Positions 46,787-56,053 are shown, numbered from the stretch's first letter. The stretch is DNA of 64,000 bases from Ruminococcus flavefaciens ND2009 (GCF_000621785.1 NZ_KK211349.1:1-64000); one strand, 5' to 3'. Notes: generated by a model not told the origin, from the letters alone. Program-made: numbers and translations.

Positions 46787-47614
46787 TCAAGACGAACGTT
46801 TTCCTTTCTTATGTTTTTTGAAAGAGAAGATCTTCTTCTTTTTAGGCAGCTCCAGAGGCTCGCCCAGCAGCTCATGACACACAAGCTCATATGCTTCCGA
46901 GCCCTTTGACGCTTTGTCGTAGTACATCACAGGCTTGCCATGGCTGGGAGCCTCTGATATACGCACGTTTCTCGGCACCTTTGTGCTGAACACCTTGCCG
47001 GGGAAGTACTTCTCCACCTCTGCCACAACGTCGTTAGCCACATTAAGGCGTCCGTCAAACATGGTAAAGAGGATACCCTCGATCTGGAGCGCGGGATTAT
47101 AATTATTTTTAACTATTTTAATAGTGTTCACCAGCTGTGAAAGTCCCTCAAGTGCATAGAATTCAGCCAACATAGGAACGATGACACTGTCGCAGGCAAC
47201 TATACCATTAATAGTAATAGTACCCAGAGCAGGAGGACAATCAATAAATATATAATCAAAATTCTCCTTGCAGGTAAGAAGCTGCATTTTCAGTCTGTTT
47301 ACCCTGTTCTCATTCTGTGCAAGCTCAAGTTCACAGCCTGCAAGATCCTCTGTCGCAGGAACTATTGATACATTCTTGAACTCAGTAGGTATGATTGCGT
47401 CCTGAATACGGGTCTTTCCTGTTATAACATCGTAAGTCGATGCAGGAACGGATTTTTTCTTTATTCCGAAGCCCGTAGTTGTATTGCCCTGGGGATCGGA
47501 GTCGACGCAGAGCACTTTAAAGTCTCTGGAGCCCAGATATGCCGCGATATTGATAACGGTAGTTGACTTTCCGACGCCGCCCTTCTGGTTGGCAACAGCG
47601 ATGATCTTGCCCAT
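46787..47614 (-). CDS. parA: Chromosome-partitioning ATPase ParA (Soj)
   Basis: 275 aa. Deviant Walker A KGGVGKST near the N-terminus, a switch region with DSDPQGN, and Walker B FIDCPPALG. The tail has a Lys-rich end (KKKKIFSFKKHKKGKRSS) longer than usual, perhaps for DNA binding. Works with ParB and, in Firmicutes, regulates DnaA at the origin. Spacing to parB is 16 bases. Confidence 0.95.
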   Translation of the reverse strand: MGKIIAVANQKGGVGKSTTVINIAAYLGSRDFKVLCVDSDPQGNTTTGFGIKKKSVPASTYDVITGKTRIQDAIIPTEFKNVSIVPATEDLAGCELELAQNENRVNRLKMQLLTCKENFDYIFIDCPPALGTITINGIVACDSVIVPMLAEFYALEGLSQLVNTIKIVKNNYNPALQIEGILFTMFDGRLNVANDVVAEVEKYFPGKVFSTKVPRNVRISEAPSHGKPVMYYDKASKGSEAYELVCHELLGEPLELPKKKKIFSFKKHKKGKRSS

Positions 47615-47699
47615 ATTATCTTCCTTTCAGAATTTACTTATACTATTATAACACTTTTTGCTCCTATTGTAAATACGAAAGAGAGATTTTTTCAAAAAT

Positions 47700-47715
47700 T
47701 GTTTCATGTGAAACA
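47700..47715. promoter_or_regulatory. parS-like site 1
   Basis: TGTTTCATGTGAAACA differs from the consensus parS TGTTTCACGTGAAACA at one central base. It lies in the noc-parA intergenic gap, close to the presumed origin. Confidence 0.85.
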
Positions 47716-47749
47716 TTTTGAAATAAAAAAACACATGAAACATATAAAA

Positions 47750-47765
47750 TGTTTCATGTGAAACA
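47750..47765. promoter_or_regulatory. parS-like site 2
   Basis: Identical to the site at 47700-47715, 50 bases away. A degenerate third copy (ACACATGAAACAT, 47731-47743) sits between the two. Confidence 0.85.
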
Positions 47766-47768
47766 ATT

Positions 47769-48590
47769 TCAGGTCTGATTTTTCTTCTGTATTGGTATCC
47801 TTACCCTGTACTCAATATAATCTTCACTCTGTATCTTTCTGGAGTCTGCTGAAATGCCCGCAGCCTGCATAGTCTCCACAGCCTTATTAATAGTGTTGAC
47901 AAACATCTTTACATTCTGAAATACAACAGAACGTTTCTTGTAGCTCACCTTATTTTTCTCGCTTCCAATAAATTCATCTATAAGCCTCTCTGAACGCTCC
48001 ACATTAAGGTTATTGCGAATTATCTTTTCAAGGATAAAAAGCCTGTCCTCAGGACTTCCAAGCCTGAGAAGTGCCCTTGCATGACGCTCGGTAAGATCAT
48101 AGCGGGTTATCAGTCCCCTCTCCTTCTCAGTAAGTCTTAACAGACGAAGTTTATTTGCAACAGTGCTCTGAGCCCTCCCAAGCTTTGCAGCAGCGTCCTC
48201 CTGAGTCATACCATAGTGTGTGATAAGCTTTTCGATAGCAGCAGCCTCCTCAAAGAAGGACAAGTCCTGACGCTGAATATTCTCCACAAGAGCAAGAACC
48301 GCAGAATGTCGGTCGCTGATGTCATAAACAATACAGGGAACTACCTTAAATCCGCACATTTTAGCGGCTCTTAGCCTTCGCTCACCGGCAATAAGCTCAT
48401 ACATATTGTCCTTTTTGCGAACCGATAAAGGCTGTAGTATACCGTTCTGCGCAATTGACTCGGCAAGAGCGGTTATATCCTCGGTGAAGTCTGTTCGTGG
48501 CTGATAGGGATTAGCCATTATCTGGTCAATACCGATCTCAACTACCTTATTTACAAGCTTTTCTTTAGTGAAATTCAAAAATCCAGACAT
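47769..48590 (-). CDS. noc: Nucleoid-occlusion-type ParB paralogue (Noc)
   Basis: 273 aa from ATG 48590 behind GGAGGTAAAT. A ParB-like N-domain (ELIAGERRLRAAKMCGF) and HTH (EDAAAKLGRAQSTVANKLRLL), preceded by an N-terminal amphipathic stretch (MSGFLNFTKEKLVNK) like the membrane-targeting helix of Noc. Position directly after rsmG and before parA matches Bacillus subtilis noc. Noc binds its own sites to keep division away from the nucleoid; no NBS was found here. Confidence 0.9.
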   Translation of the reverse strand: MSGFLNFTKEKLVNKVVEIGIDQIMANPYQPRTDFTEDITALAESIAQNGILQPLSVRKKDNMYELIAGERRLRAAKMCGFKVVPCIVYDISDRHSAVLALVENIQRQDLSFFEEAAAIEKLITHYGMTQEDAAAKLGRAQSTVANKLRLLRLTEKERGLITRYDLTERHARALLRLGSPEDRLFILEKIIRNNLNVERSERLIDEFIGSEKNKVSYKKRSVVFQNVKMFVNTINKAVETMQAAGISADSRKIQSEDYIEYRVRIPIQKKNQT

Positions 48591-48702
48591 ATTTACCTCC
48601 AAGTGTTTTTTTATATTTTAACACCTTCGGGAAATAGTTTCCATACAAAAAAATCGCCATTTTGAAACAAAATGGCGATCAATGCGACATATAAACGCAT
48701 TA

Positions 48703-49407
48703 TTATAAAGCTTTTTTCTTGATCTGACTGCTATTTCTTGGATATTTTGGCGGAGTCTGCGATATTTTTTTTACGACAACGATCTTTCTGCTTTCGTCAA
48801 AGAGCTTGTATTCCTGTTGAGTCTCAATACTTCCGCCAAGTATTTCTACAGCATTAGCTCCGAGGGAAATATCCTCATTAGGTCCCTTCATTGCCGCAAA
48901 TAAACCGTTGATCTTTATAAATGGGATACACAACTCGCTTAAAAGTGACATATTGGCAACTGCCCTCGCGCAGGAAAAATCGAATTTTTCCCTATATTCA
49001 GGTAATTTAGAAATATCCTCGGCACGTCCATGTATAAATTCAGCCTCGATCTCAAGCTTATCACAAAGCTGTTTAAGAAAATCTATCCGCTTGTTAAGGC
49101 TGTCGAGAAGGGTAAGTCTGATGTCAGGGCGAAAGATCTTAATAGGAACAGAGGGAAATCCGGCACCGGTACCTACATCAATAAGAGAAGAATTTAGCGG
49201 TATATTGACAAATTTCAGAAGCATAATACTGTCAATAAAATGTTTGCGAAGTATTTCTTTTGGCTCTGTTATAGCAGTAAGATTGACCTTTTCATTATAT
49301 TCAACAAGAAACTTTGCATATATATCAAGTTTGTCATACTGCTCTCTTGTAAGCTCAAGTCCGGCAGCTTTAAATTCAGAGCAAGATAATTCAAATTCAG
49401 GTAGCAT
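48703..49407 (-). CDS. rsmG: 16S rRNA (guanine-527-N7)-methyltransferase
   Basis: 234 aa from ATG 49407, preceded by AAAGGAGCTTCAG. SAM-binding motif I is seen as LIDVGTGAGFPSVPI, with KFSCAR-type motif FDFSCARAVANMS later. Methylates G527 of 16S rRNA. The start overlaps the mnmG stop by 11 bases, the common mnmE-mnmG-rsmG layout. Confidence 0.95.
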   Translation of the reverse strand: MLPEFELSCSEFKAAGLELTREQYDKLDIYAKFLVEYNEKVNLTAITEPKEILRKHFIDSIMLLKFVNIPLNSSLIDVGTGAGFPSVPIKIFRPDIRLTLLDSLNKRIDFLKQLCDKLEIEAEFIHGRAEDISKLPEYREKFDFSCARAVANMSLLSELCIPFIKINGLFAAMKGPNEDISLGANAVEILGGSIETQQEYKLFDESRKIVVVKKISQTPPKYPRNSSQIKKKAL

Positions 49408-51286
49408 CTGAAGCTCCTTTCTCGTGCATAAGCCAGACTGCAAGCATGGAAATATCAGCAGGTGAAACGCCTGAAATCCTCGAGGCCTGACCGAGAGATA
49501 AAGGTTTGATCTTATTCAGTTTTTCAGTAGCCTCTAAACGAAGTCCATATATCTGAGAATAGTCAATGTCGGGCGGGAGCTTTTTCGACTCCATTTTACG
49601 CATTTGCTCTATCTGTGCAAGTTGCTTTTCAATATAACCCTCATATTTGATCTGAAGCTCGACCTGTTCACAAACCTCCCAGGAGAGATCAGGACGATCA
49701 GGATCAAACTGAGCAAGATCGTTATAATTAATCTGAGGGCGCCTTATAAGATCAGACATTTTACAGCCGGTCGAAAGGGGACTTGTTCCACATGATTCAA
49801 GAAAAGAATTCAGCTCATTACTTGGTGATACGTTTAATTTTGACACTCTGTCGATTTCTTCAGCGGTCTGCCTTTCTTTTTCAAGAAGCTTTTCATACCT
49901 TTCGTGAGAAATCAAACCAAGACTGTGTCCGATCGGGGTAAGCCTCTGATCTGCATTATCCTGCCTTAAAATAAGCCTGTACTCACTTCGTGAAGTCATC
50001 ATTCTATAGGGGTCTGAGCAGCCTTTTGTGACCAGATCATCAACAAGAGTACCGATATAAGAGCTTGCTCTGTCAAGTATCATGGGCTCTCTACCTTTTA
50101 TCTTAAGGGCAGCATTAATACCGGCAACGAGACCTTGTGCTCCTGCTTCTTCGTATCCTGAGCTTCCATTGAACTGTCCTGCACCGTATAAGCCCTCGAC
50201 ATTTTTAAACTCCAGGGTAGGAAGAAGCTGATTTGGATTACAGCAATCGTACTCTATGGCATAAGCCGGTCTCATTATCTCTACGTCTTCCAGTCCGTCT
50301 ATTGTTCTTAAAAACGCAAGCTGTACGTCTTCCGGCAGCGATGATGACATTCCCTGTAAATAGTATTCTTCTGTTGTCAATCCCATGGGTTCAACAAAAA
50401 GCTGATGTCGCGGCTTGTCAGAAAATCTCACAATTTTGTCCTCGATTGACGGACAATATCTCGGACCTACACCTTCGATCCTGCCGGAATATAAGGGTGA
50501 TCTGTCAAGGTTTGCAAGAATAACTTCGTGCGTTTTACTGTTTGTATATGTAACATAGCAGCTAACTTTATTCTCAAGTCCCTCTGATTCAGTTTCAAAT
50601 GAGAAGGGGACTATTCTTTCGTCTCCTTCTTGTTTTTCCATTATATCAAAATTAATACTTCTCTTGTTTACTCGGCATGGAGTTCCGGTCTTAAATCTAC
50701 GGAGCTCTACACCATTTTCTGCAAGACTTTTTGACAACATTTTACTTGGTAAAGCAGCGTCAGGACCGCTTTCATATGAAACTTCACCTATATGTATCTT
50801 ACCTTTAAGATAAGTTCCGGTAGCAATAATTACAGCCTTGACCCTGTATTCAGCTCCGAGACTTGTCCTTACTCCGACAATTTTATTATCTTCTGTAATA
50901 ATGTCAGAGATCTCCGCCTGCTTGACATAAAGATTTTTTTGATTTTCACATACATTTTTCATATATTCATGGTATCTGACACGATCTGCCTGGACCCTGA
51001 GACTGTGAACTGCGGGACCTTTTCCCCGATTGAGCATACGGCTCTGTATGAAGCAGCTGTCCGCAGCTTTGCCCATTTCTCCGCCTAAAGCGTCTATTTC
51101 GCGCACCAGATGCCCCTTTGCAGTTCCGCCGATTGACGGATTACATGGCATATTTGCGATCTGATCAAGTGATATAGTAAACATCACAGTCTTGCAGCCA
51201 AGTCGGGCTGAGGCAAGAGCTGCCTCCACACCTGCGTGACCTGCACCTACAACTGCGACGTCAAATTCTCCCATCTGGTATGTCAA
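49397..51286 (-). CDS. mnmG: tRNA uridine-34 5-carboxymethylaminomethyl modification enzyme MnmG
   Basis: 629 aa from TTG 51286, favoured because AAGGAGGG lies 6 bases upstream, while the in-frame ATG at 51274 is too far. FAD-binding GAGHAGVEAALASARLG, the conserved CNPSIGGTAKGHL segment, and a C-terminal helical domain. With MnmE it adds the 5-carboxymethylaminomethyl group to wobble U34 of certain tRNAs. It is separated from mnmE by a parS-like palindrome. Confidence 0.96.
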   Translation of the reverse strand: MTYQMGEFDVAVVGAGHAGVEAALASARLGCKTVMFTISLDQIANMPCNPSIGGTAKGHLVREIDALGGEMGKAADSCFIQSRMLNRGKGPAVHSLRVQADRVRYHEYMKNVCENQKNLYVKQAEISDIITEDNKIVGVRTSLGAEYRVKAVIIATGTYLKGKIHIGEVSYESGPDAALPSKMLSKSLAENGVELRRFKTGTPCRVNKRSINFDIMEKQEGDERIVPFSFETESEGLENKVSCYVTYTNSKTHEVILANLDRSPLYSGRIEGVGPRYCPSIEDKIVRFSDKPRHQLFVEPMGLTTEEYYLQGMSSSLPEDVQLAFLRTIDGLEDVEIMRPAYAIEYDCCNPNQLLPTLEFKNVEGLYGAGQFNGSSGYEEAGAQGLVAGINAALKIKGREPMILDRASSYIGTLVDDLVTKGCSDPYRMMTSRSEYRLILRQDNADQRLTPIGHSLGLISHERYEKLLEKERQTAEEIDRVSKLNVSPSNELNSFLESCGTSPLSTGCKMSDLIRRPQINYNDLAQFDPDRPDLSWEVCEQVELQIKYEGYIEKQLAQIEQMRKMESKKLPPDIDYSQIYGLRLEATEKLNKIKPLSLGQASRISGVSPADISMLAVWLMHEKGASDAT

Positions 51287-51303
51287 ATCTATCCCTCCTT
51301 CAT

Positions 51304-51319
51304 TGTTTCACATGAAACA
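51304..51319. promoter_or_regulatory. parS-like site 3
   Basis: TGTTTCACATGAAACA is the reverse complement of the sites at 47700 and 47750. It lies exactly between the mnmE stop (51320) and the mnmG ribosome-binding site. Confidence 0.85.
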
Positions 51320-52681
51320 TTACTTTCCTACACAGAAGCGTGAAAATACTTCGTCAACTACAGCGTCGGTAACTTTCTTTCCGGTAAGCTGTAAAAGCGA
51401 CTGTTCCGCTTCATCTATAAGTACATTGACAGCGTCCAGCATTTCACCGATTTCAAGTGATGAAATAGCACTTTCAATACCTTCAAGTGCTTTATCGATA
51501 CACTTTTTCTGTCTCTCGTTTGCAGCTGTTACTGTATCAAAATCAGCTTCGTTGAGCTTGAATATCTCTTCAATATGTCTGTGGAGATCCTCCACACCTG
51601 TATTTTCCTTGGCAGATAAAAATACTATATGTTGAATTTTATTCTGTAAAAGGGAAGTATCTATCAGCTGATCAACATCATTTTTATTGATGACGGCAAT
51701 TGTTTTATTATTATTAATTTTATTAATTAAATACAAATCGTCCTCCGTGAGCGGACAGCTTCCGTCAAAGACAGCAATGCACAACTCTGAGTTATCGATC
51801 ATCTTTTCAGCCATCTCAATGCCGATACCCTCGATCCTGTCATCTGTATTGTGAATGCCGGCAGTATCTGAGAGCCTGAGAGTGATGTCACCCACGCGGA
51901 CAGTTTCCTCAATAACATCACGGGTGGTTCCAGCGATCTCGGTTACAATACTCCTCTCGCAGCCGCTCAGACAGTTGAACAGCGTGGACTTCCCCACGTT
52001 AGGGCGCCCGATGATAGCCGTAGCAACTCCCTCACGAAGTATCCTTCCGCTGTCATAGTTCTTCACCAGTGAGCTGAGATCACCGCGGACCTCTTTCAGC
52101 TCCGCAGCAAGGTTCTCGGGACGTACCTCGGGAATATCCTCCTCGGGATAGTCAGCCCATGCAGCCAGATCGCCAAGTATCTTCAGCAGCTTCTGGGAGC
52201 ATTTCTCAGCCTTTCTGAAGGCAGCGCCCTCACGGAGGCTCTCCGCCATTTTAAGCTCACGCTCCCCCTTGGCGGAGATTATATCCATGACTGCCTCCGC
52301 CTGTGTCAGGTCAAGCTTTCCGTTGAGATAAGCCCTCTTGGTGAACTCGCCCGCCTCCGCGTTGACAGCTCCGTTAGCAAGAGCCGCGCGGAGTATCTTC
52401 CTTGTGACATAGAGACCGCCGTGGCAGGACAGCTCCGCAACGTCCTCGCCTGTGTAGCTGTGTGGAGCACGGAACACCGTCAGGATACAGTCGTCAAGTC
52501 GCTCTCCGCTGTCGTGGGCGATACCGTAGGCGCAGGTGTACCCGGGCATATCAGCGACCTTCTTATCACCGTAAGGGGAGAATATACGCTCCGCAACAGC
52601 TATTGCCTCCTCACCGGAGATCCTTATGACTGCTATACCTCCGACTGCGTTGGGAGTCGAAATGGCTGCTATTGTCGACAT
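51320..52681 (-). CDS. mnmE: tRNA uridine-34 modification GTPase MnmE
   Basis: 453 aa. An N-terminal tetrahydrofolate-binding domain (IAAISTPNAVGGIAVIRISG), an inserted TrmE-type GTPase with GRPNVGKSTLFN, DTAG and NKND motifs, and the C-terminal FCVGK with its catalytic Cys. Partner of MnmG in the cmnm5U pathway. Start behind AGGAAGTGATAAA. Confidence 0.96.
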   Translation of the reverse strand: MSTIAAISTPNAVGGIAVIRISGEEAIAVAERIFSPYGDKKVADMPGYTCAYGIAHDSGERLDDCILTVFRAPHSYTGEDVAELSCHGGLYVTRKILRAALANGAVNAEAGEFTKRAYLNGKLDLTQAEAVMDIISAKGERELKMAESLREGAAFRKAEKCSQKLLKILGDLAAWADYPEEDIPEVRPENLAAELKEVRGDLSSLVKNYDSGRILREGVATAIIGRPNVGKSTLFNCLSGCERSIVTEIAGTTRDVIEETVRVGDITLRLSDTAGIHNTDDRIEGIGIEMAEKMIDNSELCIAVFDGSCPLTEDDLYLINKINNNKTIAVINKNDVDQLIDTSLLQNKIQHIVFLSAKENTGVEDLHRHIEEIFKLNEADFDTVTAANERQKKCIDKALEGIESAISSLEIGEMLDAVNVLIDEAEQSLLQLTGKKVTDAVVDEVFSRFCVGK

Positions 52682-52694
52682 TTTATCACTTCCT

Positions 52695-52722
52695 AAAAAA
52701 ACAACGGCAATTAAGCCGTTGT
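52695..52722 (-). terminator. Terminator between jag and mnmE
   Basis: ACAACGGC (52701-52708) pairs with GCCGTTGT (52715-52722), followed on the minus strand by TTTTTTAGG. It lies just past the jag stop and before the mnmE start. Confidence 0.85.
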
Positions 52723-52730
52723 TTGAGATA

Positions 52731-53813
52731 TTAAAGTTCTATCTTTCCGTAGAGACCGCCCTCGATACTGTCCTCGGGCTTTGGTCTCTTGTAATCCTTT
52801 TCAAAGCTTGTTGAGAGGTCAACGCTTCTGCGCTCCATGTTTACCTCTCTGTCGCGGTTTCTTCTCTCGCCGCCGTTTCTTCTGTCATTTCTTCTTCCGC
52901 CTCCGCGTCTGTCGTCACGGCGTCCGCCGCTTCTTCTGGGATTATTTGAAGAGATGATGATCTTTCTGTAAGGCTCTTCGCCCACAGAGCGTGAGGAAAC
53001 GCCCTCGATATTTGAGATAGCGGAGTGGATAACTCTTCTCTCATAGGGATTCATAGGCTCAAGGGGCTGTGATCTGCCTGTTCTGAGAACAGACTTGGCA
53101 ACCTTAGCAGCCAGCTGCTCAAGAGTTTCCTTTCTCTTGCTTCTGTAGCCGAGGCAGTCAATGGTGATCCTGTAATAGTCCTTGTCGCCCTTGTTGGCGA
53201 TGATCGAGCAGAGGTACTGGATAGCGTCGAGGGTCTCGCCGCGTCTTCCGATGATAGTACCGTTATTGTTGCTTTCGATGTTGATGACAGCGCCTGTCTC
53301 GTTCTGGTAAACGGTGAACTCTGCGTCAACGTCCATAGCTCTGAGAATGCTTGTGATGTAGTCCTTAGCCAGCTTTACCTTTGGATTGATGAGAGCCTCG
53401 TCCTCGATGAGGGTAAAGTTATCGAGGGAGTAAGCCTCCTCCTCCATATCCTCAGCGGCATTTGTCTCTGCGGGAGCTTCCTCTGCCTTCTTTTCAGCGG
53501 GCTGGGGAGCTGCCTTTGTCTCGGTAGTAACAACGGGCTTCTCTGCTGCGGGAGCCTTTGTAACAGGCTCAGCAGGCTTCGGTGCGGGAGCAGTGGTAAC
53601 AGGCTTTGCCTCAGCATTTGGAGCTGTTGTCTGAGCTGCGGAAGCTGTCTCAACGGTCGCCTTTACCTTTGCTTCCTTGGCGCCCAGTCCGAAAAGTCCT
53701 TTTTTTCCTTCGTCGATGATCTCGAAGCTGATCTCACTGATCTTTTTTCCGAACTTCTTTGCGGCTAAATCCTTAGCCTCTTCAACGGATCTTGCTGTAA
53801 AAATTTCAGTCAT
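52731..53813 (-). CDS. jag: RNA-binding protein Jag (KhpB/EloR) with long linker and Arg/Gly tail
   Basis: 360 aa, against about 205-330 in relatives. Jag-N (1-55: MTEIFTARSVEEAKDLAAKKFGK), an Ala/Pro/Thr-rich linker (60-140), a KH domain (about 150-225) with the GRRGETLDAIQYL loop, an R3H domain (about 230-290: NPYERRVIHSAISNI), then an unusual Arg/Gly-rich tail (about 292-330: RRSGGRRDDRRGGGRR). KhpB proteins bind many RNAs and affect cell elongation. It follows yidC by 21 bases. The RG-like tail may add unspecific RNA binding. Confidence 0.93.
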   Translation of the reverse strand: MTEIFTARSVEEAKDLAAKKFGKKISEISFEIIDEGKKGLFGLGAKEAKVKATVETASAAQTTAPNAEAKPVTTAPAPKPAEPVTKAPAAEKPVVTTETKAAPQPAEKKAEEAPAETNAAEDMEEEAYSLDNFTLIEDEALINPKVKLAKDYITSILRAMDVDAEFTVYQNETGAVINIESNNNGTIIGRRGETLDAIQYLCSIIANKGDKDYYRITIDCLGYRSKRKETLEQLAAKVAKSVLRTGRSQPLEPMNPYERRVIHSAISNIEGVSSRSVGEEPYRKIIISSNNPRRSGGRRDDRRGGGRRNDRRNGGERRNRDREVNMERRSVDLSTSFEKDYKRPKPEDSIEGGLYGKIEL

Positions 53814-53834
53814 ACTTTTACCTCCCTGAGGACT

Positions 53835-54977
53835 TTAGTCCTCATCATTATCATCATCGTCGTAAGAATCACCGTATTTTTCAGCCATGCGTCGTCTTGC
53901 TTCCTTGAGCTTGTCGCGGTTCTGCTTATTCTGCTCGGAACGTGAGATGCCCTTAGCCTTGCCTGAAGCTGAAGAGCCGCTGTTCTGCTGATCGAGAGCA
54001 GCCTGCTGCTCCATCATTTTCTGCATGAAGGTCTTCTTATTCGGATGTTTTTCTGCGTAAATTCGTGCTTTTTCTTTTTCCTTCTCATTTATCGCCGTAA
54101 TACGCTCGGGAGTAAAGTAGCAGTTAAGCGCAAAGGTTATAAGGAATGAGAATACGGATGACCATATCCAGTAGAATCCGATACCTGCGGGGAGACCGAA
54201 GGCAAAGAGGATAGAGATGATAGGCATACCGAAGGTCATTACTGTCATACAGCCGCCGCCTGCCTGAGCAGCAGGGTTGGTCTTCTTCTGATGGATCTGG
54301 CTGTAGACTGATACCAGCATCTGTGCCAGACCTGCCAGGAAGGGGATAGCTGCAAGGATAACAGCTTCCTTTGTCCAGCTGTCGGGGTGAAGAGTAGGAG
54401 TCTTGCCAAGGTTAGCGCCGAAGATGGTGAACTTCTCATTGAATTCGCTTACCTTTGAGAGGAAATTCTCGCCGAGAGAAGCGTACTTGTCGCCGTGGTC
54501 TCTCAGGTTCTCCATAGTGAGGAGCTCACATCTCAGGTTCTTCATATTGAGACCCTTGATGTCGCTGTTCTCAGCTGCAATACCTACAGCCTTTGTGATA
54601 ACGTCCTTGGATATGTTAAGGATATGGGTTATGGGCTTATAAATAACGTCGATAACGCCGAAGAGCAGGAACATCTGTATGAACATAGGGAGGCATGAGC
54701 CCATGGGGTTTACGCCCTCCTGCTGATACAGCTTCTGCTGTTCCTCCTGAAGTCTCTGTGGGTTATTGGCGAAGCTTTTCTTGAGCTTTTCCAGCTTCGG
54801 GTTAAGAAGCTGCATTCTTGCTGCGCCCTTCTGAGTCTTATAGCTGACGGGGAAGAGCAGTATCTTTGTAACTATGGTGAATATGATTATAGCCACAGCA
54901 TAGTTATTGCAAAACGAGTAAATAAGTCTCATCAGGTATCCGAAGGGGACACCGATAATATCATAAAGTGCGTTCAA
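53835..54977 (-). CDS. yidC: Membrane protein insertase YidC
   Basis: 380 aa. Oxa1/YidC fold with five or six membrane helices, a hydrophilic-groove region with KTQKGAARMQLLNPKLEKL, and a long basic C-terminal tail (KTFMQKMMEQQAA, KARRRMAEKYG) that contacts ribosomes. No Gram-negative periplasmic domain and no lipobox is evident. Inserts membrane proteins alone or with Sec. In the rnpA-yidD-yidC-jag order. Confidence 0.95.
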   Translation of the reverse strand: MNALYDIIGVPFGYLMRLIYSFCNNYAVAIIIFTIVTKILLFPVSYKTQKGAARMQLLNPKLEKLKKSFANNPQRLQEEQQKLYQQEGVNPMGSCLPMFIQMFLLFGVIDVIYKPITHILNISKDVITKAVGIAAENSDIKGLNMKNLRCELLTMENLRDHGDKYASLGENFLSKVSEFNEKFTIFGANLGKTPTLHPDSWTKEAVILAAIPFLAGLAQMLVSVYSQIHQKKTNPAAQAGGGCMTVMTFGMPIISILFAFGLPAGIGFYWIWSSVFSFLITFALNCYFTPERITAINEKEKEKARIYAEKHPNKKTFMQKMMEQQAALDQQNSGSSASGKAKGISRSEQNKQNRDKLKEARRRMAEKYGDSYDDDDNDED

Positions 54978-54989
54978 TATTCATCCCTC

Positions 54990-55277
54990 TTAAATCTTTT
55001 TGTTGTCTTCATCCTCACCGTAGTCAGGGTCAATGAAGTCGTATTTTTTCACCCTGAAGGTGAATTTCTCGGGGACGAGGTCCACGCCGCCCATAGACCA
55101 TGGGTTACAGCGGAGTATCCTCCACACGGCAAGAGCCGAGCCCCTTACTGCGCCGAAGCGCCTGACAGCTTCCAGAGCGTAGGTGCTGCAGGTAGGATAA
55201 TACTTGCATTTAGGGGGGAACAGCGGAGATATGAACCTGCGGTAGAACTTTATCAGCCCCAGTATCAGAAATTTCAT
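54990..55277 (-). CDS. yidD: Membrane protein insertion efficiency factor YidD
   Basis: 95 aa. The family hallmark [22 protein letters not shown] and the early [11 protein letters not shown] are present. A C-terminal polar tail extends past the usual end. Overlaps rnpA by 4 bases. It assists YidC-dependent insertion at the inner membrane. Confidence 0.94.
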   Translation of the reverse strand: MKFLILGLIKFYRRFISPLFPPKCKYYPTCSTYALEAVRRFGAVRGSALAVWRILRCNPWSMGGVDLVPEKFTFRVKKYDFIDPDYGEDEDNKKI

Positions 55278-55642
55278 ATCCGCTTTTTATTACCGTCGAA
55301 GCTGCGGAACATCCTGTTGATGTCGGCGACTCCGTACTTTTCCATATAGCCGCAGTACTCCTGTGACTTGATCTCGCATATAGCGGTCCTTGCAACTATG
55401 ACTATATCCATGCCCACGGGGAGCTTTACCTCATTATTCCTGTAGGCGAGGCGGATAAGCCTTTTAGCTCTGTTGCGGCAGACAGCGTTGCCAACTTTCT
55501 TACCTGCGGTTATACCCAGTCGATTGAATGGTCTGCCGTTTGGTCTGACATAGATGACCGAGTATTTTGAAGCGGCATACCTGCCCTTTTTATACAGGGC
55601 GAGGAAGTCCTTATTATCGTTCAATATTTCCGTATAAAGCAT
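55274..55642 (-). CDS. rnpA: Ribonuclease P protein component
   Basis: 122 aa from ATG 55642 behind AGGTGCGATT. An upstream in-frame extension would run through the terminator hairpin and is rejected. The RNR motif is clear ([15 protein letters not shown]) with the basic [24 protein letters not shown] strand before it. Supplies the protein subunit for 5' processing of tRNA precursors. The RNA component gene is not in this window. Confidence 0.94.
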   Translation of the reverse strand: MLYTEILNDNKDFLALYKKGRYAASKYSVIYVRPNGRPFNRLGITAGKKVGNAVCRNRAKRLIRLAYRNNEVKLPVGMDIVIVARTAICEIKSQEYCGYMEKYGVADINRMFRSFDGNKKRI

Positions 55643-55669
55643 AATCGCACCTGTAAAAGCCGTCCTAAC

Positions 55670-55701
55670 AAAAAAGACCACAAAATAAAGATTTTGTGGT
55701 C
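55670..55701 (-). terminator. Terminator between rpmH and rnpA
   Basis: GACCACAAAAT (55676-55686) pairs with ATTTTGTGGTC (55691-55701), followed on the minus strand by TTTTTTG. It lies a few bases past the rpmH stop. It may trim expression from rpmH to the downstream rnpA, since no strong new promoter is obvious. Confidence 0.88.
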
Positions 55702-55708
55702 AGCCTCG

Positions 55709-55843
55709 TCAGTGAGTTAATCTTGCTCTGCCCTTAGATCTTCTACGAGCTAAAACCTTTCTGCCGTTCTTAGTAGCCATTCTCTTCATGAAGCCGTGCT
55801 CCTTCTTTCTGTGGAGCTTCTTAGGCTGATATGTTCTTTTCAT
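55709..55843 (-). CDS. rpmH: 50S ribosomal protein L34
   Basis: 44 aa ([20 protein letters not shown] through KGRARLTH). It is very basic and matches the usual length and order of L34. Start behind GAGGAGGACACTGAAT. First gene of the minus-strand rpmH-rnpA-yidD-yidC-jag run, adjacent to the origin. Confidence 0.97.
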   Translation of the reverse strand: MKRTYQPKKLHRKKEHGFMKRMATKNGRKVLARRRSKGRARLTH

Positions 55844-55946
55844 ATTCAGTGTCCTCCTCTCTGCCAATTGTATACAAGAGCGTAAAAACCGCTCTGACTG
55901 ACGCGATTTACGCGCAGGGGCACTTCGCCCTGCATTACACTAAATC

Positions 55947-55975
55947 ATTATATATTAAAAAGACCTTTCTGTCAA
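55947..55975 (-). promoter_or_regulatory. Sigma-A promoter of rpmH
   Basis: Minus strand: TTGACA (55970-55975), 17 bases, TATAAT (55947-55952), fully consensus. About 105 bases before the rpmH start. Confidence 0.9.
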
Positions 55976-56053
55976 GCAATTCCCGAAATTTTTTTATCGG
56001 GAAGGTGATTTTCTGTCTTTTTGACAATATATTCTGAACCTTAACAGATGAAA

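Noticed and set aside
55643-55681. N-terminal extension of RnpA by 13 codons
   Set aside because: It would run through the rpmH terminator hairpin and lacks a ribosome-binding site; ATG 55642 fits known RnpA N-termini.
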